Of a DNA stretch of 64,000 nt, positions 29,763-39,578 are shown piece by piece. Each line of letters begins with the position of its first letter. The stretch's first letter is position 1. The stretch is from an uncultured Clostridia bacterium (lineage in GTDB: Bacteria; Bacillota; Clostridia; Oscillospirales; Ruminococcaceae): the NCBI GenBank assembly GCA_947625735.1, contig CANQPL010000004.1, positions 56,681-120,680 of the forward strand. The letters run 5' to 3'. A model generated the notes under the pieces. The model had not been told where the DNA came from. It searched no databases and worked only from the letters and a program-made list of their open reading frames with translations. The translations under genes were made by a program, and so were the position numbers.

Positions 29763-31028
29763 TCAGTAAATGATCCCGTACCTCAGCTTCATGAGCAATA
29801 TACGTGTAACGTGTTCGTCCAGCATATCCTCCGTGATGACCCCGTCAATGCGGGCTTCCCTGAGATCGTTATAGGCTGTTTCAAAATCGGTAACACACAG
29901 CAGATCGTTGCCCGCAAGAAGTGCTGACACATACACAGACTCTTCACCCGCATATTCCTTGACAGCGTCCATTCCCAGATCATCGGTGACAACAACTCCG
30001 TCAAACGCAAGCCTGTCACGGAGTATCTCATGGATAACGGGCGACAGTGAAGCGGGATGATCGGGGTCTATCATATCATAGACCGTATGACCCACCATAA
30101 CTGCGGGTACAAGCTCCTTGTCAGTATTTATACCCGCCTCAAATACCGCAAAATCACGGTTATAGAACTCATACTGCTCTCTCGGATCGTGAGCGGCACC
30201 GCTGTGAGTGTCGGTGTTGTCCCCGTAGCCCGGGAAATGCTTAAGACAGGAGCAAAGCCTGAAACGATTATCCGTCTTAACGATAAGGGAAACACATTCT
30301 GCCGTGCCCTCAGCGTCCTGTCCCATGGTCCTCGGGTATATGTAGCTTGAAGTATCCGAGGAAATATCCGCTACAGGTGCAAGGTTAAAATTAATCCCCA
30401 GAGATTTGAGCAGCCTTGCCTTTTCCTCCTCTTCAAGGACAATAAGCTCCGTACCTCCGCGCTGATAAAGCACCTGCGGAGAGGAAAAGGCTTCATCTCT
30501 GAACTGACTGTAGCCGCTTATCCTCACCACCGTGCCGCCTTCCTCATCGACTGCAATAAAAGGAGCAACGGGATTGGCAGCGGAAATACCTGAAGTGAGG
30601 AGCTGTACAGATTCCGTATCGGCATAACGGAAATCCTCCCCGTAAAGAGTATAACCGCCAAGATGATACTGCTCCATATTTTCCACAGGCTCTTTGGGGC
30701 AGCGGGCAAGTATCACCTGACCCAGCTTATCCTCGGTAGACATGGTACCCAGTATCTCGGCAGCCCTGACCTTTTGCTTTTCCATGCGTTCGCTTACAGC
30801 AATTGCGGAGCGTTCCTCTGGAGTGAGCTTCTGCGCCTCGGACTCGGCAGCCTCCTCGTTGAGCTGCTCTATATCGGCAATAGTACCCACCACCGCAGGA
30901 GCATTTTTTCCGATGTTAGCATCATTTTCAATAAAAGTGCTGACTGATTGTTCAATTTCATCACAGCCCGAAAGCATTGCCGCGCAAAGTATGGCGGTCA
31001 GCAGCTTTAAAGGCTTCATAGATATCAT
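29763..31028 (-). CDS. Glycoside hydrolase family 3 lipoprotein (beta-N-acetylhexosaminidase-like)
   Basis: Lipobox CAAMLSGC; VDEEGGTVVRI; LKHFPGYGDNTDTHSG; GVVVTDDLGMDAV. Confidence 0.93.
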   Translation of the reverse strand: MISMKPLKLLTAILCAAMLSGCDEIEQSVSTFIENDANIGKNAPAVVGTIADIEQLNEEAAESEAQKLTPEERSAIAVSERMEKQKVRAAEILGTMSTEDKLGQVILARCPKEPVENMEQYHLGGYTLYGEDFRYADTESVQLLTSGISAANPVAPFIAVDEEGGTVVRISGYSQFRDEAFSSPQVLYQRGGTELIVLEEEEKARLLKSLGINFNLAPVADISSDTSSYIYPRTMGQDAEGTAECVSLIVKTDNRFRLCSCLKHFPGYGDNTDTHSGAAHDPREQYEFYNRDFAVFEAGINTDKELVPAVMVGHTVYDMIDPDHPASLSPVIHEILRDRLAFDGVVVTDDLGMDAVKEYAGEESVYVSALLAGNDLLCVTDFETAYNDLREARIDGVITEDMLDEHVTRILLMKLRYGIIY

Positions 31029-31088
31029 CCTTTCTAAATATATTGGAAAAGCCTCTCCTTACAGCTTATCCTCCCCATTAAAATTCCA

Positions 31089-33464
31089 TTAATTCACCGC
31101 CGAATAAACCTCTCTTGCCGCATCGACAGTAGCCTTGGCATCTCTTGCGTAGTAATCTGCGCCGATCCTTTCTGCATATTCGGGAGTAAGCACTGCGCCG
31201 CCCACAACTATTTTGCAGTCAGGACGTACAGAGCGCACCAGCTTTATTGTCTCCTCCATTGATTTTAAAGTGGTAGTCATAAGAGCGGAAAGTCCAACCA
31301 GCTTTATTTCCTTGTCCATTGCCGCATCTGCAACTCTCTGATAATCAACGTCACGCCCCAGATCAATGACATCAAATCCGTAATTTTCCAGCAGCACCTT
31401 GACAATATTTTTTCCGATATCGTGAATATCTCCCTTAACTGTCGCAAGTATCACCTTGCCCTTTGAAACGCCGTCCTGCTTTCCGATTTTTGACTTTATC
31501 ACCTCAAAGGCAGCCTGTGCGCCGTTTGCGGATAGAATAAGCTGGGGAAGAAAGCTCTTCCCGCTTTCAAAATCCGCTCCCGCCTTGTCTAATGCGGGAA
31601 TAAGCATATTGTCAACTATATCCATAGGGGAGAATTTTTCAAGAAGTCTTTCAGTAAGTGTACCGCATTCGCCTTTAAGTCCCCTTTGTACCGCAAGGAT
31701 AAGACCCTCGGGCGAAGCCTCCTCAGTCGGAGCTGATAATAAGTTTTGAGGAGCGGGGGCGGAATTGCCGTAGGCATCTATATACTCTACAGAGCTTTCG
31801 TCAATATTTGCAAGCACCTTATAAGCCCTGACCGCACCTAACATAGCGGGTACGTTAGGATTTATGATAGGCAGATCAAGTCCCGCCGCAAGGCACATCT
31901 GCAAAAAATTACAGTTGATAAGCTCACGGTTGGGCAGTCCGAATGAAATATTTGAAACTCCCAGAGCCGTTTTCAGTCCCAGCTCTATCTTTACACGATG
32001 AAGTGCCTTTACCGTCTCCATAACACCCGCCTGCTCCGCAGAAGCAGTAAGTGTAAGACAGTCGATAATAATATCCCTTTTTGGTATGCCGATCTCAATT
32101 GCCCTGTCCATTATCCTTTTGGCGATAGCGAATCTGTCCTCGGCTTTTTTGGGTATACCGCCCTCGTCAAGGGTAAGACCTATGACCATTGCGCCGTATT
32201 TTTTTACGACAGGAAGAATATTCTGCAAGGATTTTTCCTCACCGTTTACCGAATTGACAATAGGTTTGCCGTTATATACCCGCAAAGCCCCCTCTATTAC
32301 CTCGGGAATGGTGGAGTCTATTTGCAGCGGCAGATCCACAACGCCCTGCAAAGCCTTGACCGTGCGTATCATCATGGCTTTTTCGTCAATATCGGGAAGT
32401 CCTACATTTACATCGAGAATATCCGCACCTGCGCCCGACTGCTCAAGAGCCTGACCCAGTATATAGTCCATATCATTATTTCTGAGAGCTTCCTTGAAAC
32501 GCTTTTTTCCCGTAGGATTTATCCTTTCACCGATAACTCTCGGCTGATCTATTATTACAGTATCAGCATAGGAGCAGACTGCCGACAGCTCCTTTACATT
32601 TTGGGGAGAATATTTTTTGCTTTTGTTACGGCTTATCACAGCGGCGATATATTCAGGTGAAGTGCCGCAGCAGCCGCCGAATATTTTTACACCCATATCC
32701 GCAAAGCCCGAGCAAAGCTCACCAAATTCCTCCGCTCCCACATTATAAAGCCCCGTAACAGGATCGGGCAGTCCCGCATTCGGCTTAACAGCCACAGGTA
32801 CATGGGAATATTTACAGATCTCCTCTATTATCGGAGCCAGCTCTTTCGGACCCAGTGAACAGTTGACGCCCACAGCGTCCGCTCCCAGCCCCTCCAGAGT
32901 CAGCACCATTGCAGGAACAGAGCAGCCTGTAAAGGTTCTGCCGTTTTCCTCAAATGTCATGGTGACAATGACAGGCAGATCGGAATTTTCCTTTGCAGCA
33001 AGCAGCGCCGCCTTTGCTTCGTAAAGATCGGTCATAGTTTCTATAACGATAAGATCGGCGTCCGCTCCCGCAATTACCATTTCCTTAAAAATATCGTATG
33101 CTTCCTCAAAGGAAAGGCTGCCCGTAGGCTCTAAAAGCTGTCCCAAGGGTCCTATATCAAGAGCAGCATAACCCTCTGAACCGCATACCCTGCGTGCAAT
33201 GTCCACACCCGCACTGATAAGCTCTGCGGGCGTATAACCGCTGCCCTCTGCTTTCAGGCGGTTTGCGCCGAATGTGTTGGTATAGACGATCATGCTGCCT
33301 GCACTCAGATACTGCCTGTGGATATCGGCAATTATCTCAGGGTGGGTAATATTCAATATCTCAGGCATCTCTCCTGTTTCAAGACCGCTTTTCTGAAGCA
33401 TTGTACCCATTGCGCCGTCAAGATAGACAAATTCATTTTCACTAAGAAGTTTATTAATTTCCAC
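31089..33464 (-). CDS. metH: Cobalamin-dependent methionine synthase lacking the C-terminal reactivation domain (probable GTG start)
   Basis: LDGAMGTMLQKSGL; MTFEENGRTFTGCS; FGGCCGTSPEYI; GERINPTGKKRFKEAL; ATVKGDIHDIGKNIVKVLLENYGFDVIDLGRDV. Confidence 0.95.
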   Translation of the reverse strand: MEINKLLSENEFVYLDGAMGTMLQKSGLETGEMPEILNITHPEIIADIHRQYLSAGSMIVYTNTFGANRLKAEGSGYTPAELISAGVDIARRVCGSEGYAALDIGPLGQLLEPTGSLSFEEAYDIFKEMVIAGADADLIVIETMTDLYEAKAALLAAKENSDLPVIVTMTFEENGRTFTGCSVPAMVLTLEGLGADAVGVNCSLGPKELAPIIEEICKYSHVPVAVKPNAGLPDPVTGLYNVGAEEFGELCSGFADMGVKIFGGCCGTSPEYIAAVISRNKSKKYSPQNVKELSAVCSYADTVIIDQPRVIGERINPTGKKRFKEALRNNDMDYILGQALEQSGAGADILDVNVGLPDIDEKAMMIRTVKALQGVVDLPLQIDSTIPEVIEGALRVYNGKPIVNSVNGEEKSLQNILPVVKKYGAMVIGLTLDEGGIPKKAEDRFAIAKRIMDRAIEIGIPKRDIIIDCLTLTASAEQAGVMETVKALHRVKIELGLKTALGVSNISFGLPNRELINCNFLQMCLAAGLDLPIINPNVPAMLGAVRAYKVLANIDESSVEYIDAYGNSAPAPQNLLSAPTEEASPEGLILAVQRGLKGECGTLTERLLEKFSPMDIVDNMLIPALDKAGADFESGKSFLPQLILSANGAQAAFEVIKSKIGKQDGVSKGKVILATVKGDIHDIGKNIVKVLLENYGFDVIDLGRDVDYQRVADAAMDKEIKLVGLSALMTTTLKSMEETIKLVRSVRPDCKIVVGGAVLTPEYAERIGADYYARDAKATVDAAREVYSAVN

Positions 33465-34131
33465 AGTGTATCCCTTTCTTTCTGTAAATACAGGTATTCC
33501 GCAGATCGCACCCTGCACAGTCTCTTACCCTGCGGGGCAGAGGTGCATCGGATATACCGATCACCGCCGTTACCGATTTTACAGGTGTGAGCAGTCCGCT
33601 GCCCATAACGCAAAGCCCTATCCTTTTCGGAGCGTCCAGCACATCAAGGAGCTTTTTCTGCACATCAAGAGGAAAATCGCCGTAGCCGGGAGAAAAACGC
33701 CATGTAAAGTACTTCCCCGCAAGATCATTTTTAATAATATTTTCTCCATCATTGCATACCTGTTCAATGCAGGCGCTCATAAACGCATCGGCGATCACCG
33801 CCTTTGCCATATCCTCGATCATAAGCTGTCTTAAAAGCATATCCGTTCCGCTCCCCACAGTAGCCGCCATTAAAACAGCACCCGTACAGCCCTCCAGATG
33901 TGAGCGGATATCCTTTCCCTCCAAAACAAGCCTTGTGCCGTCAAGAGAAAGAGTATCCTCACAGCGTACCACAGGGAAATACTTAAACAAAAATTTCGGC
34001 GTTATAATCTTTAATATCCTGCTTTCGCATTCGTCCATATATGCATCGGTTTCGGGAGGTATCTCCTGACCCTTGAAAGCTAAGTATCTGAGCGCCTCAC
34101 TGCGGTCGATCCTTTCAATATTTATCATCAC
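33454..34131 (-). CDS. Stand-alone methionine synthase activation-domain-like protein
   Basis: MetH activation-domain-like: TVGSGTDMLLRQLMIEDMAKAVIADAFMSACIEQVC, WRFSPGYGDFPLDVQKKLLDVL. Confidence 0.85.
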   Translation of the reverse strand: MMINIERIDRSEALRYLAFKGQEIPPETDAYMDECESRILKIITPKFLFKYFPVVRCEDTLSLDGTRLVLEGKDIRSHLEGCTGAVLMAATVGSGTDMLLRQLMIEDMAKAVIADAFMSACIEQVCNDGENIIKNDLAGKYFTWRFSPGYGDFPLDVQKKLLDVLDAPKRIGLCVMGSGLLTPVKSVTAVIGISDAPLPRRVRDCAGCDLRNTCIYRKKGIHCGN

Positions 34132-34988
34132 AGCAGACCCTTTACAGCAGCGGAAATTTTCTCAGCCACATAAGGATTATTCATAGTATACAGATGAATA
34201 CCGTCTGCTCCCGATGAAATAAGATCGACTATCTGATCTATGGCATAGGCTATCCCCGCATCACGCAGAGCGGCAGGATCGCTTTCATATTTAGCCATCA
34301 TTCTTGAAAATTTAACAGGCAGACTTGCCCCGCACATAGAAACCATTCTTTCTATCTGCTTTTTATTTGTAACAGGCATTATCCCCGCTTCAATGGGAAC
34401 GGATATACCCGCAATGCGTGCCTTTTCAAGAAATTCAAAGAATCTGGCATTATCAAAGAAAAGCTGGCTCATCAGGTGCGTTGCGCCTGCATCGACCTTT
34501 TCTTTCAGATGTCTGATATCCGTTATCATGTCGGGGGCGTCCACATGGCACTCGGGATAGCAGGCGGCGGAAATACCGAAATCTCCTTTTGACTTTATAT
34601 ATGCGATAAGCTCACCTGCATAATTAAAATCATTCTTGGGAGGACGTTCGGGGTTTATATCCCCTCTCAGAGCGAGGATATTTTCCACGCCCTTTTTCTT
34701 CAGATCGTCAAGGAGAATGTCGATATCGGCTTTTGTATTGCTCACACAGGTAAGATGCGCCGCCGATTCAATATGAAGCTCATTTTTAATATATGCGGCT
34801 ATCTCTCCGGTAATATTGTCTCCGTTTGTCCCTCCTGCGCCGTAGGTAACGCTGATAAAATCAGGGGAGAGATCCTTTAAGCTGTTTAAGGTATTGTAGA
34901 TCGTATCTGTCGGCATATCCTTTTTTGGCGGGAACACCTCAAAGGAAAGGACACATCTGCCCTTGCCGAAAAGTTCCGAAAGCTTCAT
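34128..34988 (-). CDS. metF: 5,10-methylenetetrahydrofolate reductase
   Basis: SFEVFPPKKDMPTDTIYNTL; FISVTYGAGGTNGD; LALRGDINP. Confidence 0.96.
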   Translation of the reverse strand: MKLSELFGKGRCVLSFEVFPPKKDMPTDTIYNTLNSLKDLSPDFISVTYGAGGTNGDNITGEIAAYIKNELHIESAAHLTCVSNTKADIDILLDDLKKKGVENILALRGDINPERPPKNDFNYAGELIAYIKSKGDFGISAACYPECHVDAPDMITDIRHLKEKVDAGATHLMSQLFFDNARFFEFLEKARIAGISVPIEAGIMPVTNKKQIERMVSMCGASLPVKFSRMMAKYESDPAALRDAGIAYAIDQIVDLISSGADGIHLYTMNNPYVAEKISAAVKGLL

Positions 34989-35017
34989 TGTAAATTTCCT
35001 CTCTTAATATAATATTT

Positions 35018-36547
35018 TTATGCGTCCGCACTTGTTCTGAACGGCGCAGCGGGAATACCGTTTTTGCCGAAAAGCGTAACATCTCCCCAGTTTACCCACT
35101 TAAAACGTGCATACTTAGGTTCATGAACCTCTTTTGCAGTAAGACGCACCTTTCCTCCGCTGAGGATCTGCGCCGCTGCGGGGTAGTATTTTTTATCCTT
35201 GCCCGCTATTTCAAAGCCGTCGGGAGTATCCGCCCCTTTGAGCACCAGTCCCGATGAAGCGTGTCTGAATTCGATAATAAAGCAGTCGTTATCGGCATAG
35301 GAGCGGTAATACACAGGACCATAGGCGGCGTCCTCGCTTATGCGCATATATGCGTGATAAAGTGCCTGCAAGGCAAGCCTTTCACCTACAGGGCGCTTGT
35401 CAACGGGGTGAATATTGCCGTATTCGCCGCAGTCAAGTGCAACGGCAATACCCGTGTTTGAAGTATCATGACAGACATTCATCTGCGCTTCACGGATAAG
35501 GCACCAGTTTTTCCTGTCCTCCTCTCCCCTGTTTATAAACATCGGGAGCTGCACCATAATAAAGGGCATATCGGGATCCTGCCATTCGGTGCGCCAGCGG
35601 TCAATAAGGAGTTTGAGCAGCTTCCCGTACATATGGGGCTTGTGATCGTCACTCTCCCCCTGATAATAAATAAAACCTTTAGCTGTGTAGGGAGCAATTC
35701 TTTTTATCATCGTTTCATAAAGACCGCCCGCCCTGAACGGAGACTTAGGACCCAAAGGCTCAGGCCATCTTGACGGACTGCCCGCATATTTCTGAGCGTC
35801 CTCCCAGCTCCCCTCGGGGTTTGCAGCATAAAATTCATCTATCTTAGGCTGCCATGCCGCCTCCCATTCACGGTATTCTCTCAGATCCTCAAGATAATCC
35901 TCAAAGGACTTGCCCTCCATAGCCTTGTCGTACTCGTCTGAATAGCTTTTTGTATCCGAATCGGTCAGAAGATCGGCTCTGTCAACCCATGCAGAAGCGG
36001 AAGTGCCGCCCCAATTGCAGCCGATTATCCCCACAGTAACGCCCAGCTCACGGGCTATCCTTTTGCCGAAATAATATCCTACCGCAGACCAGCATTTTGA
36101 ATTTTCGGGAGAGGGCAGCGCCCAGCCGCCGTTGCGCTCATCTATGTAAAAAAACTCGTCTATATAAGGATTTTTCTTTGTATAATAAAAACGCACATTG
36201 GAATCTGCTATATTTTCAAGCTCCTCCGCCCCGTGCTTTTCGTTCTGAAGCTCAAACTCCATATTGGACTGACCGCCTGCAATCCAGACCTCACCTACCA
36301 TAATATCGGAAAAGGTAACGGTCTCGCAGCCGTCTGTAACGCTCATTTCATAGGGACCCCCGTAGGTATTTACCGGAGGGAGCGTAACGCTCCATGTATT
36401 GTCAGTGCAAACTGCATCAGCAGTAAATCCGCAGAAGCTCACGCAGATATTTCTTCCGCTGTAATCGTGACCCCATACATAAATGGGCTTACCCATCTGA
36501 AATACCATATGGTCTGAAAATACAGCGGCAGCCTTTAATGAACTCAT
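35018..36547 (-). CDS. Sialate O-acetylesterase-like carbohydrate esterase
   Basis: EVWIAGGQSNMEFEL; GIIGCNWGGTSASAWVDR; FIYYQGESDDH. Confidence 0.93.
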   Translation of the reverse strand: MSSLKAAAVFSDHMVFQMGKPIYVWGHDYSGRNICVSFCGFTADAVCTDNTWSVTLPPVNTYGGPYEMSVTDGCETVTFSDIMVGEVWIAGGQSNMEFELQNEKHGAEELENIADSNVRFYYTKKNPYIDEFFYIDERNGGWALPSPENSKCWSAVGYYFGKRIARELGVTVGIIGCNWGGTSASAWVDRADLLTDSDTKSYSDEYDKAMEGKSFEDYLEDLREYREWEAAWQPKIDEFYAANPEGSWEDAQKYAGSPSRWPEPLGPKSPFRAGGLYETMIKRIAPYTAKGFIYYQGESDDHKPHMYGKLLKLLIDRWRTEWQDPDMPFIMVQLPMFINRGEEDRKNWCLIREAQMNVCHDTSNTGIAVALDCGEYGNIHPVDKRPVGERLALQALYHAYMRISEDAAYGPVYYRSYADNDCFIIEFRHASSGLVLKGADTPDGFEIAGKDKKYYPAAAQILSGGKVRLTAKEVHEPKYARFKWVNWGDVTLFGKNGIPAAPFRTSADA

Positions 36548-36753
36548 AACTTCTTCTCCCTTTCTTTTCGGACAGATGTCCGCATTACGATCATACTATA
36601 TTTTATTTTACTATATTTTGCTGATAAAATCAATAGTAAACTAAAAGAAAATTATTTTTTTATTTTTAAGATCATATTTTAAGCCGATATGACCGTATAA
36701 TGATGCAGCAAATGTCCGCAGATCTGACGACGGATAGATAAGGAACAGCAAAA

Positions 36754-36786
36754 AACAATGCCCTGCCGCAAAAAACGACAGAGCAT
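36754..36786 (-). terminator. Intrinsic terminator of the ABC-2 permease operon
   Basis: Minus strand AATGCTCTGTCG-TTTTTTGCGG-CAGGGCATTGTTTTTT hairpin and T-run. Confidence 0.65.
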
Positions 36787-36801
36787 TTTCCTATCTGTTT
36801 C

Positions 36802-37458
36802 CTATTCAGACTTCCGCCCCGCAATGGCAGTCGATATCCCCCATGAAATAAGCACCGCTGCCGCCGAAAACAGGACTATAGCTGTCGGGTGCCGGGGCAA
36901 TTCCGTCAGAAACTTATCAAAAGCAGCCAATAAATGCCTGCCTGTGTCAGAACCCCTCATAAGCATTCCTGCAAGCAATGCCGTTACCACAAGGGTCACC
37001 AGAACGTATCTGCCTTTGATGTATCCTAAAGCATAATACCCGGGGAGCTGTATCACCGTAAATACAACGATTATCAGAGAACCGACAGCAAATGCCGGAA
37101 TTATTTCCTCGTGAAGAATACCATTGCCCATAATGTCCGAAGCTGTCATCTGCAGCACCATAAACAGCGGAAGTCCCGCTGCTCCTATCAGAAAATTAAA
37201 CAGATAACGCCCCGCCACAAGATGAGGAACAGACACAGGAAGTATGCCGTAAAGCCGCTCCATTCCGTTTTTTTCTGCAATTGCAAAGGTATAGCTCTGG
37301 GTCATGGAAATGAGCGATGCAGCAACGCTTGTCCCATAGACAAGGGACGAGCTTGGAAAAGCAATAATTCCCGCAAGGAGCATAGTAAATAAAAAGGTTT
37401 TTAAATAAGGCTTTACAAGGCTGAGATCAAGTCTTGCAGCGCTGATAATATCGCTCAT
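36802..37458 (-). CDS. ABC-2 type transporter permease
   Basis: Multi-TM protein of ABC-2 type directly downstream of the ABC ATPase (MTQSYTFAIAEKNGMERLYGILPVS). Confidence 0.8.
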   Translation of the reverse strand: MSDIISAARLDLSLVKPYLKTFLFTMLLAGIIAFPSSSLVYGTSVAASLISMTQSYTFAIAEKNGMERLYGILPVSVPHLVAGRYLFNFLIGAAGLPLFMVLQMTASDIMGNGILHEEIIPAFAVGSLIIVVFTVIQLPGYYALGYIKGRYVLVTLVVTALLAGMLMRGSDTGRHLLAAFDKFLTELPRHPTAIVLFSAAAVLISWGISTAIAGRKSE

Positions 37459-37459
37459 T

Positions 37460-38313
37460 TTAATTTTCCTCCTTTCGTGATACGAACACGATCACATCAT
37501 CAATTGAAGCATATTCACAGGCAAGACCCGGGAACAGATGAAGATCGCAGCTTCTTGCAAGCGCCTCAAAGCCTGTGGAATAAACACGTATGCCTATAAG
37601 CCGCTCCCGCATTTTGTCCGTAAGCTCCTCACGCCCTCCGCGTACAATGCGGAACATCTCCATAAATTCATCTGTTCTGCCCGTATAGAAAAGCTTCCCC
37701 TGTTGATGTAGGTAATGAAATCCGCTGCTTTCTGAAGATCCGCAGTAATATGTGTAGAAAAAAGCACACTGTGTTCCCCGTCCTCGATATATTCCGACAG
37801 CAGTCCCCGCAGCTCATCACGGGAAACAGGGTCAAGCCCGCTTGTAGGCTCATCGAGAATCAGCAACTTAGGGTCATAGGAAAAAGCAAAGGCAAGACTC
37901 AGCTTCATCTGCATACCCTTTGAAAGGTCGGATATATGCTTTTTCGGAGAAATGCCGAATCTTTCAAGAAGCTGTGAATATTTCCGGCTGTCAAAATTCT
38001 TATAAAAGGGGGCGACCGATCTTTCCACCTCTGACACTCTCCATTCAGCGCAGAAGAAGTTAGAATCGAATACCACTCCCACCATAGATTTTATTTTTCT
38101 TTCGTCCTTTATATTGTCAAGACCCATTATCTTCACGCTGCCCTCATCACGGGAGATCATTCCCGTGATGAGCTTAACGGTAGTGGTCTTGCCCGAACCG
38201 TTAGGACCTATAAGTCCCATGATATAGCCCTTCGGCAGAGTAAAACCGATGTCATTCAAGGTAAATTCAGGGTATTTTTTTGTAAGCCCCCGCACTTCAA
38301 GAAAATTATCCAT
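37460..38313 (-). pseudogene. ABC transporter ATP-binding protein, reading frame broken by an apparent 1-nt deletion in a short G-run
   Basis: LIGPNGSGKTTTVKLI, LSKGMQMKLSLAFAFSYDPKLLILDEPTSGLD; frame shifts at plus 37697-37700 (CCCC); downstream in-family tail in ORF 37460..37663. Confidence 0.8.
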
Positions 38314-38689
38314 TCTGATGTTCCTCCAATAAAATATCTACCATATGGTGAAGCTCCTTTTCGGTAATGCCCGCCGCCGTCACAGACTTAATTGCTTCAC
38401 GGATATGCTCCTCAGCGTTTCTTATCAGCTGTTCCCTTATAAGCTCGGAGCTGCTGCCCATAACAAAGCACCCTCGTCCCCGCATATTCTGCACAAAGCC
38501 CTCCTGTTCAAGCTCCGTATACGCCCTTGTCACAGTCAGAACGCTTATTTTAAGTTCCTTTGCAAGAGTGCGCAGTGAGGGCAGGGCAGTATTTTCGGCA
38601 AGCTCTCCCGACAATATGGCGGACTTTATCTGAGATTTTATCTGCTCATAAATCGGCACGCCCGAGGTGTTGGAAACGATCAGCTTCAA
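38306..38689 (-). CDS. GntR family (YtrA-like) regulator
   Basis: SGVPIYEQIKSQIKSAILSGELAENTALPSLRTLAKELKISVLTVTRAYTELEQEGFV. Confidence 0.93.
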   Translation of the reverse strand: MKLIVSNTSGVPIYEQIKSQIKSAILSGELAENTALPSLRTLAKELKISVLTVTRAYTELEQEGFVQNMRGRGCFVMGSSSELIREQLIRNAEEHIREAIKSVTAAGITEKELHHMVDILLEEHQNG

Positions 38690-38715
38690 AGCTCCTCCTC
38701 CTTTCTGTTATAACT

Positions 38716-38764
38716 GTTATACTGTTATGTATAACAGTATAACACATGATATCAAACTTGTCAA
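38716..38764 (-). promoter_or_regulatory. Promoter with 28-bp palindromic operator for the GntR/ABC operon
   Basis: GTTATACTGTTAT-GT-ATAACAGTATAAC (38716-38743) covers the -10 of a minus-strand TTGACA-17-TATACT promoter (38736-38764). Confidence 0.88.
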
Positions 38765-38805
38765 GGGGTTTTTAAAATTTTTTTGATAACATAAAAAAAC
38801 GCTGC

Positions 38806-38842
38806 TTGACACAGGGTACTTAATATGTTATCATATTAACAT
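38806..38842 (+). promoter_or_regulatory. Promoter upstream of the LytTR/GHKL genes with overlapping inverted repeat
   Basis: TTGACA-17-TATCAT; ATGTTA-TCATAT-TAACAT at 38825-38842. Confidence 0.7.
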
Positions 38843-38864
38843 CAAAAAGGGACAGGTGAATAAA

Positions 38865-39578
38865 ATGCTAAAAATTGCAATTTGCGATGATGATGAAACT
38901 CATATTTCGGCATTGCGGAAAATGATCGGAGAATGGTCAGAAAGCAAGCCCTTTGCGGTTATAATATACGAATACCGCAGTGCGGAGGGCTTTCTGTTTT
39001 CATATGACAGCACTCCCTGTGACCTTATGCTTTTAGACATTGAAATGAAAAAAATAAACGGTATGGAGCTTGCAAAAAGGCTGCGCAAAAACGGAGATAT
39101 GCTCCCCATAATTTTTATCACGGGATATTCAGAGTACATGGGTGAGGGCTACGATGTGCAGGCGCTGCATTTCCTGCTCAAGCCCGTAAAAAAAGAAAAG
39201 CTGTTTGACATTCTTGACAGATACACAGAAAAACACGATCCAAAAAAGGATATCGTGCTTTCCTGTGACGATAAAAGCATTCGTGCAGATCCCGAAAATA
39301 TCCGTTACTGTGAGGCAAGAGGAAAGAAAACCGAGGTGCATATTGCGGACGGAAATATTCATATCTGTCACACGGGAATAAACGAGCTTCAAAAAATTCT
39401 GGGGGAAAATTTTATTTTCTGTCACCGTTCTTATCTTGTAAATCTTCTCTTTATAAAAAGCATTTCAAAAACAGAAATTGAAATTGACGGCGGTGAAAAA
39501 ATTCCCCTGTCAAGACGGCTTTACAAAGAAGTCAACGCACGGTTCATTGAATTTTATACCGGAGGAGCAAACCCATGA
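38865..39578 (+). CDS. LytTR-family response regulator
   Basis: IAICDDDETHISALRKM, LMLLDIEMKKINGMELAKRLR, C-terminal LytTR domain ENFIFCHRSYLVNLLFIKSI. Confidence 0.94.
   Translation: MLKIAICDDDETHISALRKMIGEWSESKPFAVIIYEYRSAEGFLFSYDSTPCDLMLLDIEMKKINGMELAKRLRKNGDMLPIIFITGYSEYMGEGYDVQALHFLLKPVKKEKLFDILDRYTEKHDPKKDIVLSCDDKSIRADPENIRYCEARGKKTEVHIADGNIHICHTGINELQKILGENFIFCHRSYLVNLLFIKSISKTEIEIDGGEKIPLSRRLYKEVNARFIEFYTGGANP

Noticed and set aside
34988-35018. Looked for a SAM/S-box or cobalamin riboswitch upstream of metF/metH
   Set aside because: The gap to the neighbouring gene is only about 30 nt and no riboswitch core was seen; metA upstream region also lacks one.
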